A stretch of 64,000 bases of DNA from Vicia villosa (lineage: Eukaryota > Streptophyta > Magnoliopsida > Fabales > Fabaceae). The position numbers and the translations under genes are program-made. The stretch lies in assembly GCF_029867415.1 (NCBI RefSeq), contig NC_081180.1:143344731-143408730 (forward strand), in the 5' to 3' direction. The notes beneath the pieces are model-generated. The model ran no database searches. It saw only the letters and a program-made list of their open reading frames with translations, and was not told the DNA's origin. Numbering within the stretch: position 1 is the first letter of the stretch; each line of letters opens with the position of its first letter. This document shows, in pieces, positions 46,080-58,442 of this stretch.

Positions 46080-46370
46080 TATGCGCATGAGGTTTTTAGA
46101 CCTCCACTGAATATAAAAGAATATTTGTATTAGGAGTCTCAGACTTCCATTAAATATAAAAGTTAGTAACTGCAAATGGGGCTATAAACCTCCACTAAAA
46201 TATAAATGTTAGTACTCCTAACAACATATGGTGGTTTTTAAACCTCCACTGAATATAAAAGTTAGTAACAACATATGGTGCTTTTTAAACTTCCACTAAA
46301 TATAAAAGTTAGTAACATCATAAATATAAATTTATGTTAGTAATTGCATATGGGGTTTTATACCTCAACA
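46080..46370. repeat. Imperfect direct repeats in the copia leader (copy 1)
   Basis: Five to six copies of a roughly 50-60-bp unit contain ACCTCCACTGAATATAAAAG and GTTAGTAACAACATATGG-like parts. Confidence 0.8.
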
Positions 46371-46587
46371 CAAAATTATAATGAAAATAGTCAGACTTAT
46401 TATAGAGCACTTGACAAGTTGTCAATTTTCTATATAGAGCCACTCTAGTTATAAATTACTTGACTGATTGCCAATTTTCTATAACCGGGGCAGATGAAAA
46501 ATAATAACAAGATTAAAGAGGTAAGTATATAATATATACCTAGTGTACTGGAAACTTCTTCTGATAGAAACGATCATGCTGATAACG

Positions 46588-46922
46588 TGTTAAGAAAACT
46601 GAATACAGAGAGATAGAAGAGACTGATAATATCTTATTTTATCTTTGAAGATGATTTTTGTGTGACATTACATAAACCATGGAGTGATATTTATAATGCT
46701 AAAATTTCACTACTATTGAATATAATGATAGATGCTATTATGCAAAGTTTGAAATTTTATGTATAAAGTAGATATATACTATTCATAAATATTTTAAAAT
46801 AGTAATACTAATTATTGAATATAATGATACAAAGTTTGAAATTTTATGTATAAAATAGATATATACTATTCATGAGTATTTCAAAATAGTAATAGTAATA
46901 ATTGCTTATTATTATAGTAACA
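46588..46922 (-). repeat. 5' LTR of the copia element (335 bp, copy 1)
   Basis: On the minus strand it starts TGTTACTATAATAATAAG at 46922 and ends TTTTCTTAACA at 46588, followed by CGTTATCAGCATGATCG, a candidate primer site of the ATCAGCA type seen in some plant copia elements. U3 holds a direct duplication of about 99 bp (46714-46812, 46813-46905). A TATAAATA box lies near 46688-46694. Confidence 0.75.
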
Positions 46923-47464
46923 GTTAAAAACAGAATATATTATGTAATTTTAAAAAATATTAAAATATATGGTTCAAAAAGTAGAAAAGTTACCGTGGCT
47001 TTCCCGCAATAAAGTCAGTCAATCTGCCGCCGTTATGCCTCTGCTCTGTGTGTTGCTGCTCAACCCTTCTCTCTTTCTCTCCCTCACTTTCTCTTTGTCT
47101 CTCTAAAATCTCAGGGCTTGGATTCTACCCTTTTCACAACCGTTACTCTTTGATTCCAGGTTCGATCCACTTCTCTTTGATTCTTTCAAAGGATCTTCTT
47201 GTTTCCGGCGTTGATTTCTGTTGTTATTATTATTGTTGTTGTGAATTTTAGGTTTATTTCTTTTTTTGTAATTTGGCTTCGTTGAGTTGGTTCTGAAATC
47301 TCGTTGTGCTTTGGTTTATCTAGTTTCTAATTCGGTTTTGTTTCAATTTATTTTGATTTGAATATCCGTTTCTACTTTTAGGGTTTTGATTTTATGACTT
47401 GGATAACTTAGAATAGTTGTTATTTGATTTTGTTCTGTTCTCTTCAATTTTTCTTGATCAGGGA
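46923..47464 (+). promoter_or_regulatory. Promoter and 5' UTR of the TRAF1-like gene (copy 1)
   Basis: The stretch 47040-47110 is CT-rich (CTTCTCTCTTTCTCTCCCTC), as plant 5' leaders are. A likely leader intron runs from GATTCCAG/GTTCGATC (about 47159) to CTTGATCAG/GGA (47461). The copia LTR ends only about 120 bp upstream of this leader, so most of the original promoter may be replaced. Confidence 0.5.
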
Positions 47465-50400
47465 ATGGCTGGGGTGTTGAGTAAGGAGTCTGGAGTGGAT
47501 AAGTCTGTGGAGGGGATTTCGCGCGCCGAGGAAGCATTGGCGGGATGGGGATCTTCTGAGCAGGTGGAGAATAGAATCACATCTACTTCTCCTCCTTATT
47601 GGGGCATCGACGGAGATGATGGTGGTAAGTTCATTTTCTTTTATTTAATTCTACTTGATGGGCCATGGTTGATTGTAATTTTTTTTTCCATAAAAAGGTT
47701 AAAATTCTTATTTCTTCTCTTTGTAGGACTAAAACCTTCCGAGTTATATGGGAAATATACATGGAAGATAGAAAAGTTTTCCCAGATTACCAAAACGGAA
47801 CTTCGCAGTAATGCATTTGAGGTTGGAGGCTACAAATGGTATGAGGGTCTAGATAAACTTATGGAAATGTGTTGCTTCACTTTGATTGACAGTCTTACTC
47901 TTTTAGAACTATTTGTACGCATGAATGTTTTGGGGTCTTGTAGCGTTAATTCTATCAAAACATCACAGACCAAATTATGTTTTGATTTGTCAACCTAATC
48001 ATTCTCTGGTTATTGGCAGGTATATTTTACTTTATCCACTAGGTTGTGATGAACGCAATCATCTCTCGCTGTTTCTGTGTGTAGCTAATCATGACAAACT
48101 TCTTCCAGGTAAAATCAATAATTTGTTTCTCAGTTTACATTAATAATTTATTGTTAGTTAACTTTTACGTATTTGACTTGTTTTCCCTTTTCTCATTGGG
48201 GTGATACAGGATGGAGTCATTTTGCACAATTTACAATATCTGTGGTCAATAAAGACCCAAAGAAATCAAAATATTCTGGTTTGTTTGCTAATAATTGGCT
48301 TCATTAATGGAGATGACAATTTTTTCTATCATTATTACTCATTTGTTGTTCTTGTTCATGAGTTTTTCAGATACATTGCACCGATTTTGGAAGGAGGAGC
48401 ATGACTGGGGATGGAAAAAGTTTATGGATCTGTCAAAGATGTCTGACGGATTTGTTGACACTTCTGACAGTTTGATAATAAAAACTCAAGTTCAAGTCAT
48501 CAGGTATTCCATTCTTAAGTTCATGTTATTTAAGACCCCCAGAGATTGACATTCACATGCCAATCTTGTTTGCACTTTAACTAGGAGCATTTAATTCTGA
48601 CGCGGTGACATTATATTTCTTATTGGTTGTTGATGCAGGGAGAAATCGGACTGGCCTTTCCGTTGCCTTGATTGTCTTTATAGGAGGGAACTTGTTAGGG
48701 TATATTTGAAAGATGTAGAACAAATTTGTCAGCATTTTGTGGAGGAAAGACGGAGCAAGCTTGGGAAGTTGATTGAGGATAAAGCTAGGTGGTCGAGGTA
48801 CTTTGTGCTCTCCTTTAAAACTGTTTTGCTTCTGACATACTATGCCTAATCTTTTTTATCACATGATGTATGCTGTAAATGTTATCTTACATCAAATTTA
48901 TTGCAATGACACTGTTTCTCAGTTTAAATAATGAATGTGTTAGTAGTATCCATTGCTACATGTGTCATGCTCATAGTTACATAATCTTCTGGCCTCCCTA
49001 AAGAACCGCGAATTGGTACACGAATTCCGGTTTGCGGTACTTTTGCGAACCAGTTAATGAAAATTCTCGAAGAATTTGGAAAATTCAACGTACCAATGAA
49101 CCTCTTAATACAACTTAAATATTTAAACCAATTTAATGCTATTACAGCGTGAGTAACATAAAGCCATTAATATCTACACTTAATAATGGCTAGTTATTGG
49201 GATTGGGATGATAAACTTGTAGGGAACTCAGGTAAAATCACAGAAAATGTTCAAATAATTATTTTTAATCTTTTTCTTCATCTCAGTCTTCACATTTGGC
49301 TCCTTTTCTTTTTTGTTAGTTGAATTTTGTTCATGTCAGTGTTTACTTTATAACTGAGTTGATGTTTTGAATTATTTATGCATTTATTTATTGTATGATA
49401 TAAGTATATCTGTCATGTATATATTATATTATTTTAATGAGTTAAACTTGTGCATTTATTGTACAATATAAATATATCTATCATGTATATATATTATTTT
49501 AATTAGTTAAACTTGTATTACTCGATTTCACATAAACAAAAAAGTTTGCTTTTGTAACCAAAAAAAAAAGTTTGCTTTAACTCTTGATTTTGGCAACCTT
49601 GGTTGTGGGTGTCTGATTTTATAAGTTGGTTAAACAGTAATTTTCAATATGCAGTTTCTTTGCTTTCTGGAGTGACATTGACCAAACATCTAGGCACCAG
49701 ATGTCTAGGGAGAAGACAGATGTAATTTTAAAAGTTGTAGCGGAACACTTTTTTATTGAGAAAGAAGTCACCTCTACTTTGGTAATGGATTCCTTGTATA
49801 GTGGATTGAAGACTCTTGAGGGCCAGACTAGCAAGAAAGATTTGGTAAAATTGTTGGATTCTGAAGAAATAACAGCACCTATTGTCCATGTTGAAAAAGA
49901 CATGTTTGTGCTGGTGGATGATGTTCTACCGCTTCTTGAAAGGGCTGCTATAGAACCGTTCCCTCCAAAAGATGAAAAGGGTCCTCACAATCGTACAAAG
50001 GTAAGATGTAGAGTAATATTTATTAAAAGTAACTAAGGATTTATATGTTGACACCTAATAGACGGTGATATAGATCAGGTAACTTAATGGATTGGCATGA
50101 CTTGTGATGATATTAATGGAACTTTGGCAAGGGATTGTCAGAGGACTGAGTTTTGAATAAAAGAGTAGATCAAAGTCATGCCAATTTGTTGAAATCTGTA
50201 AAAAAGTTCTACTGAAAACTTGGATCTGTATTCTGAATTGAGTATGTTTAGATTGAGGTTTTTCAATTCTTCTTCATCAGCTGGCCATCTAATTTTTCAT
50301 CCCTAAAAATTAATAACGGGTTCAAATATGGATTAGTTAGTTATTCTAAAATTGCATATGCTTGATAGCTTTGATAGTGTATTTTTAACTGTTTGATCAC

Positions 50401-51058
50401 CACTAACTGAACTATTTCCTTTCCAACATGAATTCAATTTAGGCTTTGTTGTCTTTTTTTAAAACCAAATCTCGAGGATGTTATATTTCTGATTCTGATG
50501 TTAATTAACGGTAGTATACATTTTTACCTATATACTTTTAAAAAGAAACAAATCTAACCTACTGATAGTTGAGGTGTATATTAGACATTTGGAATGGAAT
50601 CCTTTTGTTTGCTTAAGAACCTGTTTTCTGTGTTTTTACAGGATGGAAACTCTGGGGAGGATTACAATAAAGATTCTATGAAGCATGATGAAAGGCGTCT
50701 CAAAGAAATAGGGCGCAGGACTTTGGAAATATTTGTCCTTGCTCATATATTCAGGTAACTAAAACAGTACTTTTGTAATTAGTTTCATTCTGTTTCTCAA
50801 CTTAATGGCATGCTTATACACTACCGAATTTTATAGTGGGTTGGGTACTGTTATGCATGAATATGAAGTAATCTTGTTACAAAGTAATCTTGGATGCAAT
50901 TAATTAGAAATCCTAATTCCTAATGTCATGTGTACAGCAACAAAATTGAGGTTGCTTATCAGGAAGACGTTGCTCTAAAGAGACAAGAAGAACTCATTCC
51001 TGAAGAAGAGGCACCGAAGCAAGCTGAAAATGATCAGAAAACAAAAGGTAATAAGTGA
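47465..51058 (+). pseudogene. TRAF/MATH-domain protein, TRAF1a/TRAF1b-like, 3'-truncated (copy 1)
   Basis: Nine coding exons: 47465-47624, 47727-47838, 48020-48108, 48210-48278, 48371-48503, 48639-48797, 49655-50000, 50642-50754 and 50938-51058. All junctions are GT-AG and the 1,302-bp frame is continuous (433 residues). The MATH/TRAF domain spans about residues 60-190 (YGKYTWKIEKFSQ, LSLFLCVANHDKLLPGWSHF, TLHRFWKEEHDWGWKKF), followed by the conserved RCLDCLYRRELVRVYL and KLIEDKARWS. Arabidopsis TRAF1a/TRAF1b (MUSE14/MUSE13) are over 1,000 residues and act as adaptors in immune-receptor turnover and autophagy. Here the sequence ends after QKTKG, where an unspliced donor GTAATAAG reads into a stop; all later exons are missing. 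A shortened MATH protein or a dead gene are both possible. Confidence 0.85.
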
Positions 51059-51499
51059 TTTTCAAGAAGCTATCATCATCCCCTCTTATTTCAAGAATTA
51101 TTGTGAGTGATATATAGGCTCCGGATGTAATAAGTGATAAATTTGCCTCAATAATATGGAACTATGGAAGTAACACCGAGGACACATACACATCAGATAA
51201 ATTATTGTATTTCTACTGGAGCATCATATAAATTAACTTGTCCATTGCAAAATCCGCCAGTAGGAGGTTTGCAAATGACTAGAATCCAATTTATTGAACT
51301 TTTTAACATTAAAAGTTATTGGTTTATGATTAATTATTTGGTAGAATTTGTTCATTATTTCTCGTTTCAATTTTTTTTACAATTCCATAATTATAATTAT
51401 GATTTCTATTGTTATTAATAAATACGTATCGAATCTACATAAAGACTGGAGTTAAGGAATAGTTGTATGACAAATTTTTCTATTTTAAATTTTAATCAC
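51059..51499. other. DNA replacing the lost 3' exons (copy 1)
   Basis: AT-rich, no exon of the TRAF1-like gene seen. The open frame at 51164-51418 has no recognisable domain. Confidence 0.4.
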
Positions 51500-51985
51500 C
51501 TCTATATGGATAATATAATAAAGTTTATACAAAAAATATAAACTTTATTATATCCCCAAAGTACAACCTCACTGTTAGGTCATAAAGAAATTCAACCCAC
51601 AAAAAAATAGATAACATCTCACTCTCACCTCGCGTAATAAGTCCTGTCGATTTACCATGTCGAAAGCATTCGAGAAATCTATCTTGAGCGTAGGCAAAAA
51701 ACAATCTATGTGTCACTTAACAAATTGCTGACACTGTGAAAAATGGCCTCAACATCACTCGATATCCCAACCCCAAACTGAAAGTCATTGAGATAGCATG
51801 CCATGTTTTTAGTGACTCCTTTCATAGCAACCTTGAATATCAACCGCCTCCAAATAGAATCCACAACAATTGGTTGTATCTTAACACCAGACATTAATAG
51901 CGGCGTTAAGGGTATAGAGGCAGCAAACTCTGCCAAACTCACATAACAGCTTCCTCCTTGATGTGGCGTTGGCAAGATCAACTGC
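51500..51985 (-). pseudogene. Reverse transcriptase fragment, non-LTR type (copy 1)
   Basis: From 51981 the minus strand reads AASIPLTPLL, VKIQPIVVDSIWRRLIFKVA and YLNDFQFGVG, matching the fingers region of plant RVT_1 proteins (RPIAVG..WRRL..K). In a second frame (about 51670-51580) TLKIDFSNAFDMVNRQDLL contains the FSNAFD motif around the first catalytic Asp. Frame changes and stops follow. It is a short decayed piece. Confidence 0.8.
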
Positions 51986-52720
51986 GTCTCTCTAAGTAGT
52001 TAAACACTCCAAAATGTGGCGTTGTTTTAAAACCATGGATATGAAATTTTAATTTTAAACAGTATTTTCTTCTTATACAACTGATTACAAAAAAATCGAC
52101 TAGACAACATAAATAGTTTTTTTTTTAAAATAATTTTGTAAAAACTATTTCTAAAATATTAAAAAAATTATATTCGTTTTTATAAATTAAAAGACTAATT
52201 TTAACATCCAGTAACAAATATACATAATTAAAGATTAAAGCATAATCAAAATTCCAAAAAGATATATCTCAAAAATATTTTTATAAAAGTATTTAAAATA
52301 ATTTAAAATTTAAGTGATTTTTTTAAAGTTTTAATATAAAAAAATTATAGTAAAATATTAAAAATAATATTTTAAATAATAATTATTTAAATTATTTTTT
52401 GGTTAAAGTTTTAAAAAATTCTGTCATTTTTTTAAGCAATAAAATATAATATTATAAAAATAATTTTAAAAAAATAGACTCTAAGGGCTTGTTTGATTAC
52501 TTTTGGTTTTTTGTTTTCCAAATTTGTTTTATAAATTTATTTTGAAAAAGTGTTTTTGAAAAGAGAATAAGAAAAAAAAATTGTTTAGTAATTTAATTTT
52601 ATAAAACTGTTTTTAAAATGAAAATAAGAAAACTTGTTTGTTAATCTATTTTATTTAAAACAATTTTTGAAATCTATTTTACTATATTCAATTCTAAAAG
52701 TAAAAAAAATAAAAAATTTA
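51986..52720. other. Very AT-rich non-coding DNA (copy 1)
   Basis: Long A and T runs, no gene. The phrase GGGCTTGTTTGATTACTTTTGG at about 52485 resembles a MITE end, but no partner was found. Confidence 0.4.
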
Positions 52721-52925
52721 GGGTTAAATAAGTTTTTAGTCCCTATAAATAAGGCACCCTTTAATTTTAGTCCTTAAAAAAATTTTTGTCGAACTTTGGT
52801 CCTCCCAAAATTTTCCGTCGCGATTTTTGGTTCCTCCCATTAGATTGCACTAACGGAGGCTTACGTGGCACGCCACGTATGACGCCACGTCAGGTAAAGT
52901 CAAAACTAAAATAAAAGACATATTG
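52721..52925. mobile_element. Mutator-like terminal sequence (copy 1), partner end unseen
   Basis: GGGTTAAATAAGTTTTTAGT followed by CCCTATAAATAAGG and TTTAGTCCTT resembles terminal repeats of legume MULEs, and CGTGGCACGCCACG palindromic DNA follows at 52864-52877. No inverted partner is visible up to 53704, so the element is partial or extends otherwise. Confidence 0.45.
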
Positions 52926-53704
52926 CGAGGGTTTTAAACCCCTTTTAAATAACTTTAAAACAATAATTTTTCAACACCAATACCCAGCATTGTCCTTCTT
53001 TTTTGCCTGAATTTGACGAACAAATTCACGCACCAATTCATTCCATCATCTTCAAAATCCCATGCTCCATGCATCACATACAAGCTAGAGACAAAGCTAC
53101 TTCATATTCAAGACACAATTCTCTTTATAAAACAATTCTCATAATCAATATATTATAATAAAACCATTTGATTACATGAGAGAGTAATACATTTCCTTCA
53201 TTTTCAGTGTTTGTGTGTGAGAACAAAAACCATTTTTATGGTCCTGCTGATATAATATACCCTCTGATACAGGAAAGTTTTTTATTTTTTGATGTTAACA
53301 TCAGGTTTGGTTCAACTGAAGTAAAAAAATAGTGCGGTTAAGAAAAATGTATGGTGATTGTCAAGTTATCACCATAATATCATAGAAAAACCATAACCTA
53401 GTATGGTTATTACACATGATACTATTAACTGTTTTTATTTTAAAACCATAATCAGAAGGTTTTGACTAATGACCAAAACATAACAGCATTTACTTCATAT
53501 TCTCCACAATTGTAATCTACATTCGGTGTCTCATTCATGAATGGGTGTGAGAATTCAACTTAAGGGTTACAATGTTATGTTCTATTTTAATTATTAAATA
53601 ATAATAATAATAATAGTGCAGTACTTGAAAATTCAACTTAAGAGTTGCAATCTTGGGATAAATATGTTAGCACACAATCCCTCGCATATTATTAACGAAA
53701 TTGT
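52926..53704. other. Non-coding tail of duplication unit 1
   Basis: No gene recognised. The unit ends ATTAACGAAATTGT at 53704, directly joined to the start of copy 2. Confidence 0.4.
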
Positions 53705-53747
53705 ATAGAGACTGAGGATCAATATAGTACGATCTTATGTTACTATG

Positions 53748-54866
53748 TTAGCTAAAGCTATCAATTTCTTGGTTGTTGGGAACGGAAACTACATTATTTT
53801 GATTTGAAATCTCAATCCTAGTTGTGACATTTATAGCTAGTACATGTAACTTTGTTACTCTTTTCAAATCAGTAAATGAATCTGGCAATTGGTTTGCTAA
53901 ATCTCGTAAGTGGACTATTTTCTTTACATTTTCTTCCCACAATCTATTATATGGATCCAAATGTAGTAAATGAGGTACATTCCATGTTATGTCATTTTCT
54001 AGTTTTTTATCCTCTCCCCCTAGAGTTGGAAATATTGTTTCGTAAAAATGACAATCAACAAATCTTGCCTAAAAAACATCACCTATTAAAGGTTCAAGAT
54101 ATCTAATAATAGATGGTGATTCATACCCCACACATATACCTAACCTCCTTTGAGGTCCCATCTTTGTTCTTTGCGGTGGTGATATTGGGACATATACTGC
54201 ACATCCAAATATCTTTAAATGAGAAATATTTGGTTCCCTACCAATTGCAAGTTGATAAGGGGTATGTTTATGATCAGCACTTGGCCCTAGACGGATAAGT
54301 GTTACAGCATGTAAAATTGCATGACCCCAAACAATAACTGATAGTTTAGTTCTCATTATTAATGGTCTAGTAATATATTAAAGACGTTTAATTAATGACT
54401 CAACTAAACCATTTTGTGTATGTACATGAGGAACATGATGTTCAACAGTAATACCAATTGACATGCAATAATTATTGAATGATTCAGATGTATATTCACC
54501 AGCATTGTCAAGTTTAATTTTCTTTATAGTATAATTAGGAAATTGAGCTCTAAGTTTAATTATTTGTGCAAGAAATTTTGTAAATGCCATATAACGACTT
54601 GATAGTAAGCATACATATGACCATCTACTAGATGCATCAATCAATACCATAAAATACCTAAATGGTCCTAACGGTGGATGGATAGGTCCACATATGTCTC
54701 CTTGAATTATTTCAAGAAATGCAGGTGATTCTGTCTGAATCTTGCCCGGTGAATGCTTTGTTATTAGTTTGCCAAGAGAGCAAGCTTCACACGGTTTATC
54801 TTCTTGTGTAAAATTTAAACTTTTCAATGGATGACCATGTGTACTTTCAACTATTTTACGCATCAT
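53748..54866 (-). pseudogene. copia integrase remnant (copy 2)
   Basis: Translations are identical to 42770-43888, with the same stops. Confidence 0.85.
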
Positions 54867-54896
54867 TGTTGAACCAGGGTGAGCTAAATGGTCATG

Positions 54897-55337
54897 TCAT
54901 AAAATCACAATTTTGGGATCTTCTTTTAGTACTAAATTGCATTCAATTTCATGTATATATGTGTAATGTAATCCAGAAGGCAATTTTGGTAGTTTTTCTA
55001 AAATTTTCTTCTTTTCCAAAACATTAGAAGTAGTATTGATGTATTTCATATTACCTTCAGTTGCAGTTTCAGTATCATATCCTTGACGATATATGTCATT
55101 AAAACTCAACAAATTTCTCTTTGACTTTGGAGAGTATAAAGCTTTATTAATGACAAATTTTGTCCCATTTGGTAATACGAACATAGCATTACCCGTTCCT
55201 TCAATTAAATCTGCAGGACCTGAGATTGTATTTATTAAACCTTTAGTGGGATTTATTTCAGTAAAATATTTCTTACTTTTGAGGATTGTGTGTGTAGTTC
55301 CACTGTCCGGAATGCAAATGTCTTTGACATGTTCCAT
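54897..55337 (-). pseudogene. copia protease region (copy 2)
   Basis: Same as 43919-44359 with the DSGT motif; one Ile-to-Thr difference. Confidence 0.85.
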
Positions 55338-55520
55338 GTCTAGCCTTCTTGAAAAGAAAAATAAGATTAAATACAGTAAATTAACAACATATTTAACATT
55401 ATTATTTCATACAAACTTAAGATACACCTTAACAAAATACAAATTGTTAAGTAGATACATATTTCAAATATAAAAACAAGCACACCAAACATTATTCAAA
55501 TACATATTTTAAATAGTTAC

Positions 55521-56531
55521 TTAATCTGTTTCACCTCCAACAAAATCAGCAGTTTCAAAATAGGTATTATCATTTATGGGTTCAATCTCATTATAATTCA
55601 CTTCTTTTCCCTTTTCTTCAACATATGCCATTTGTCTTTTACACAAATGTTCTAGTGTTCTACACACCTTAGACCAGTGGCCTGTCTTTCCGCATCTGTA
55701 GCATATATCCTCATAATTCCTTGAGGGACCTTCTTGGATATACTTACCCTTTTCTTTGCGATTCCAATTATTTTGGTCATATCTGAGGGATCTATAACTA
55801 TTCACATGACCTCTTCCACGTTCTCTACCATGAAAATGGTTTCGACCGTGGAAAAGGTTTCGACCATGATATCCTCCTTGATTGTGACTATCAAAACAAG
55901 CATAACCATTATTACCATCAAAATGAACATGACCACCACGTCTCTTGAGATGATTAAAGCCACCACGCCTACGATTAAAGATCATGGCATTAGTTTCAGG
56001 ATATGACATTGTTCCCGTGGGTCGTGCCTGGTGGTTTTTTATAAGGAGCTCGTCATTTTGTTCTGCCACTAGAAGGGCTGCAACTAAATGAGAATACTCA
56101 GTGTATTCCCTCATTTTATGCAATCAGAATTCTAGCTATGATATAATCTGGTGCATATCAGAATTATATGCAATGACAGTTTTATAATCTTGGAACCTTA
56201 ACTTGTTCCATTGATCCATTAATGAGGGTAACATGAGTTTCTTCTGATGTCCAAATCTTGCTTTAATTTTGTCCCATAAAATATTGGGATCTTTAGCATT
56301 TGAATATTCTGTTTGCAATCCATCATCAAGATGATGCTTGATTATTCTGTTTACTTTTGACTTTCTCTTTTCCATTTCATCTGGGTCGTCTGTCGATTTT
56401 TCAGAATTCTCTCCTTCAAGGATTTTGTTAAGTCCCCCACATGTAAGGTACTCTATTAAATTGTTGTTGGAGGTTATGAAGTTGTCCCCAGTTATGCTTA
56501 GAATTTTGAATTGATGCTTAAGATTTGACAT
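55521..56531 (-). pseudogene. copia gag (copy 2)
   Basis: Same two frames as 44543-45553 (56531-56136 and 56123-55521), including the zinc knuckle CYRCGKTGHWSKVC. Confidence 0.85.
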
Positions 56532-56624
56532 GATTATATCTATAATTCAGATGAACATAATCAATATTTAAAACTAAAAGAAATATCAATTTATTCAGCT
56601 ACAAAATTCATGACTACATATTAT

Positions 56625-56786
56625 TCAAAAACCTCTATTAACAAACCAAGCTAAGATCAGTAATGGTAAGATGATAATTATGATTAAAGCCGAAAAATCA
56701 TTACCTAATTCTTCACGCTTGATAATACTGACAGCAAACAACATAATTACAAGTAGAGAGATGAACAAAATGAGAAATTTAGCCAT
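56625..56786 (-). CDS. 53-residue predicted membrane miniprotein (copy 2)
   Basis: Identical to 45647-45808, with its TATA box at 56845-56852. Confidence 0.45.
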   Translation of the reverse strand: MAKFLILFISLLVIMLFAVSIIKREELGNDFSALIIIIILPLLILAWFVNRGF

Positions 56787-57057
56787 TTGAAAAATATGGA
56801 AAGATAGTTTGAGAATGGTGTGAAAGTTATGAAAGAAGTAGAAGTATTTATAAAGGTAATTTTGAAAAAAATGGTCGTTATATTACCGTTGGGGAAAAGG
56901 AAAAAGGAAAAAGGAAAAAGAAAAAGTTAAGTGTGATAAAAAAATATTTAGCCAAATTTTAATTATATTAAATATCATCTAGTAGTTATAAGTGTTAGAG
57001 TTAATTATAATCTATAATATATAAGGTAAATGAACACATATGAAAAAAAAATTAGAA

Positions 57058-57348
57058 TATGCGCATGAGGTTTTTAGACCTCCACTGAATATAAAAGAAT
57101 ATTTGTATTAGGAGTCTCAGACTTCCATTAAATATAAAAGTTAGTAACTGCAAATGGGGCTATAAACCTCCACTAAAATATAAATGTTAGTACTCCTAAC
57201 AACATATGGTGGTTTTTAAACCTCCACTGAATATAAAAGTTAGTAACAACATATGGTGCTTTTTAAACTTCCACTAAATATAAAAGTTAGTAACATCATA
57301 AATATAAATTTATGTTAGTAATTGCATATGGGGTTTTATACCTCAACA
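57058..57348. repeat. Imperfect direct repeats in the copia leader (copy 2)
   Basis: Same as 46080-46370. Confidence 0.8.
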
Positions 57349-57565
57349 CAAAATTATAATGAAAATAGTCAGACTTATTATAGAGCACTTGACAAGTTGT
57401 CAATTTTCTATATAGAGCCACTCTAGTTATAAATTACTTGACTGATTGCCAATTTTCTATAACCGGGGCAGATGAAAAATAATAACAAGATTAAAGAGGT
57501 AAGTATATAATATATACCTAGTGTACTGGAAACTTCTTCTGATAGAAACGATCATGCTGATAACG

Positions 57566-57900
57566 TGTTAAGAAAACTGAATACAGAGAGATAGAAGAGA
57601 CTGATAATATCTTATTTTATCTTTGAAGATGATTTTTGTGTGACATTACATAAACCATGGAGTGATATTTATAATGCTAAAATTTCACTACTATTGAATA
57701 TAATGATAGATGCTATTATGCAAAGTTTGAAATTTTATGTATAAAGTAGATATATACTATTCATAAATATTTTAAAATAGTAATACTAATTATTGAATAT
57801 AATGATACAAAGTTTGAAATTTTATGTATAAAATAGATATATACTATTCATGAGTATTTCAAAATAGTAATAGTAATAATTGCTTATTATTATAGTAACA
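57566..57900 (-). repeat. 5' LTR of the copia element (copy 2)
   Basis: Same as 46588-46922, including the duplicated U3 block. Confidence 0.75.
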
Positions 57901-58442
57901 GTTAAAAACAGAATATATTATGTAATTTTAAAAAATATTAAAATATATGGTTCAAAAAGTAGAAAAGTTACCGTGGCTTTCCCGCAATAAAGTCAGTCAA
58001 TCTGCCGCCGTTATGCCTCTGCTCTGTGTGTTGCTGCTCAACCCTTCTCTCTTTCTCTCCCTCACTTTCTCTTTGTCTCTCTAAAATCTCAGGGCTTGGA
58101 TTCTACCCTTTTCACAACCGTTACTCTTTGATTCCAGGTTCGATCCACTTCTCTTTGATTCTTTCAAAGGATCTTCTTGTTTCCGGCGTTGATTTCTGTT
58201 GTTATTATTATTGTTGTTGTGAATTTTAGGTTTATTTCTTTTTTTGTAATTTGGCTTCGTTGAGTTGGTTCTGAAATCTCGTTGTGCTTTGGTTTATCTA
58301 GTTTCTAATTCGGTTTTGTTTCAATTTATTTTGATTTGAATATCCGTTTCTACTTTTAGGGTTTTGATTTTATGACTTGGATAACTTAGAATAGTTGTTA
58401 TTTGATTTTGTTCTGTTCTCTTCAATTTTTCTTGATCAGGGA
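57901..58442 (+). promoter_or_regulatory. Promoter and 5' UTR of the TRAF1-like gene (copy 2)
   Basis: Same as 46923-47464: CT-rich leader and probable leader intron ending at CTTGATCAG before the ATG. Confidence 0.5.

Larger units (their letters stand above)
42727..46922 (-). mobile_element. Ty1/copia element, 3'-truncated within pol (copy 1)
   Basis: On the minus strand: LTR 46922-46588, candidate primer site, a 1-kb leader with a short ORF, gag (45553-44543), protease (44359-43919) and integrase (43888-42770). RT, RNase H and the 3' LTR are missing because the duplication breakpoint cuts at 42727. Stops between segments show it is dead. The gag and protease signatures differ from the SIRE-like element, so this is another copia lineage. 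Confidence 0.88.
42727..53704. repeat. Tandem segmental duplication, copy 1 (10,978 bp)
   Basis: From ATAGAGACTGAGGATC at 42727 the sequence repeats at 53705 with a constant offset of 10,978. Copy 2 continues to the window end. I noted three differences in about 10.3 kb: A44055/G55033, A48615/G59593 and a one-base insertion at 62591. Each unit contains a truncated copia element and a truncated TRAF1-like gene. Confidence 0.95.
53705..57900 (-). mobile_element. Ty1/copia element, 3'-truncated within pol (copy 2)
   Basis: Same structure as 42727-46922: LTR 57900-57566, gag 56531-55521, protease 55337-54897, integrase 54866-53748. One base differs in the protease region (55033), changing Ile to Thr. 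Confidence 0.88.

Noticed and set aside
47417..47998. Single 193-codon ORF across the TRAF1-like start
   Set aside because: It reads through two introns; the spliced model gives the correct conserved sequence.
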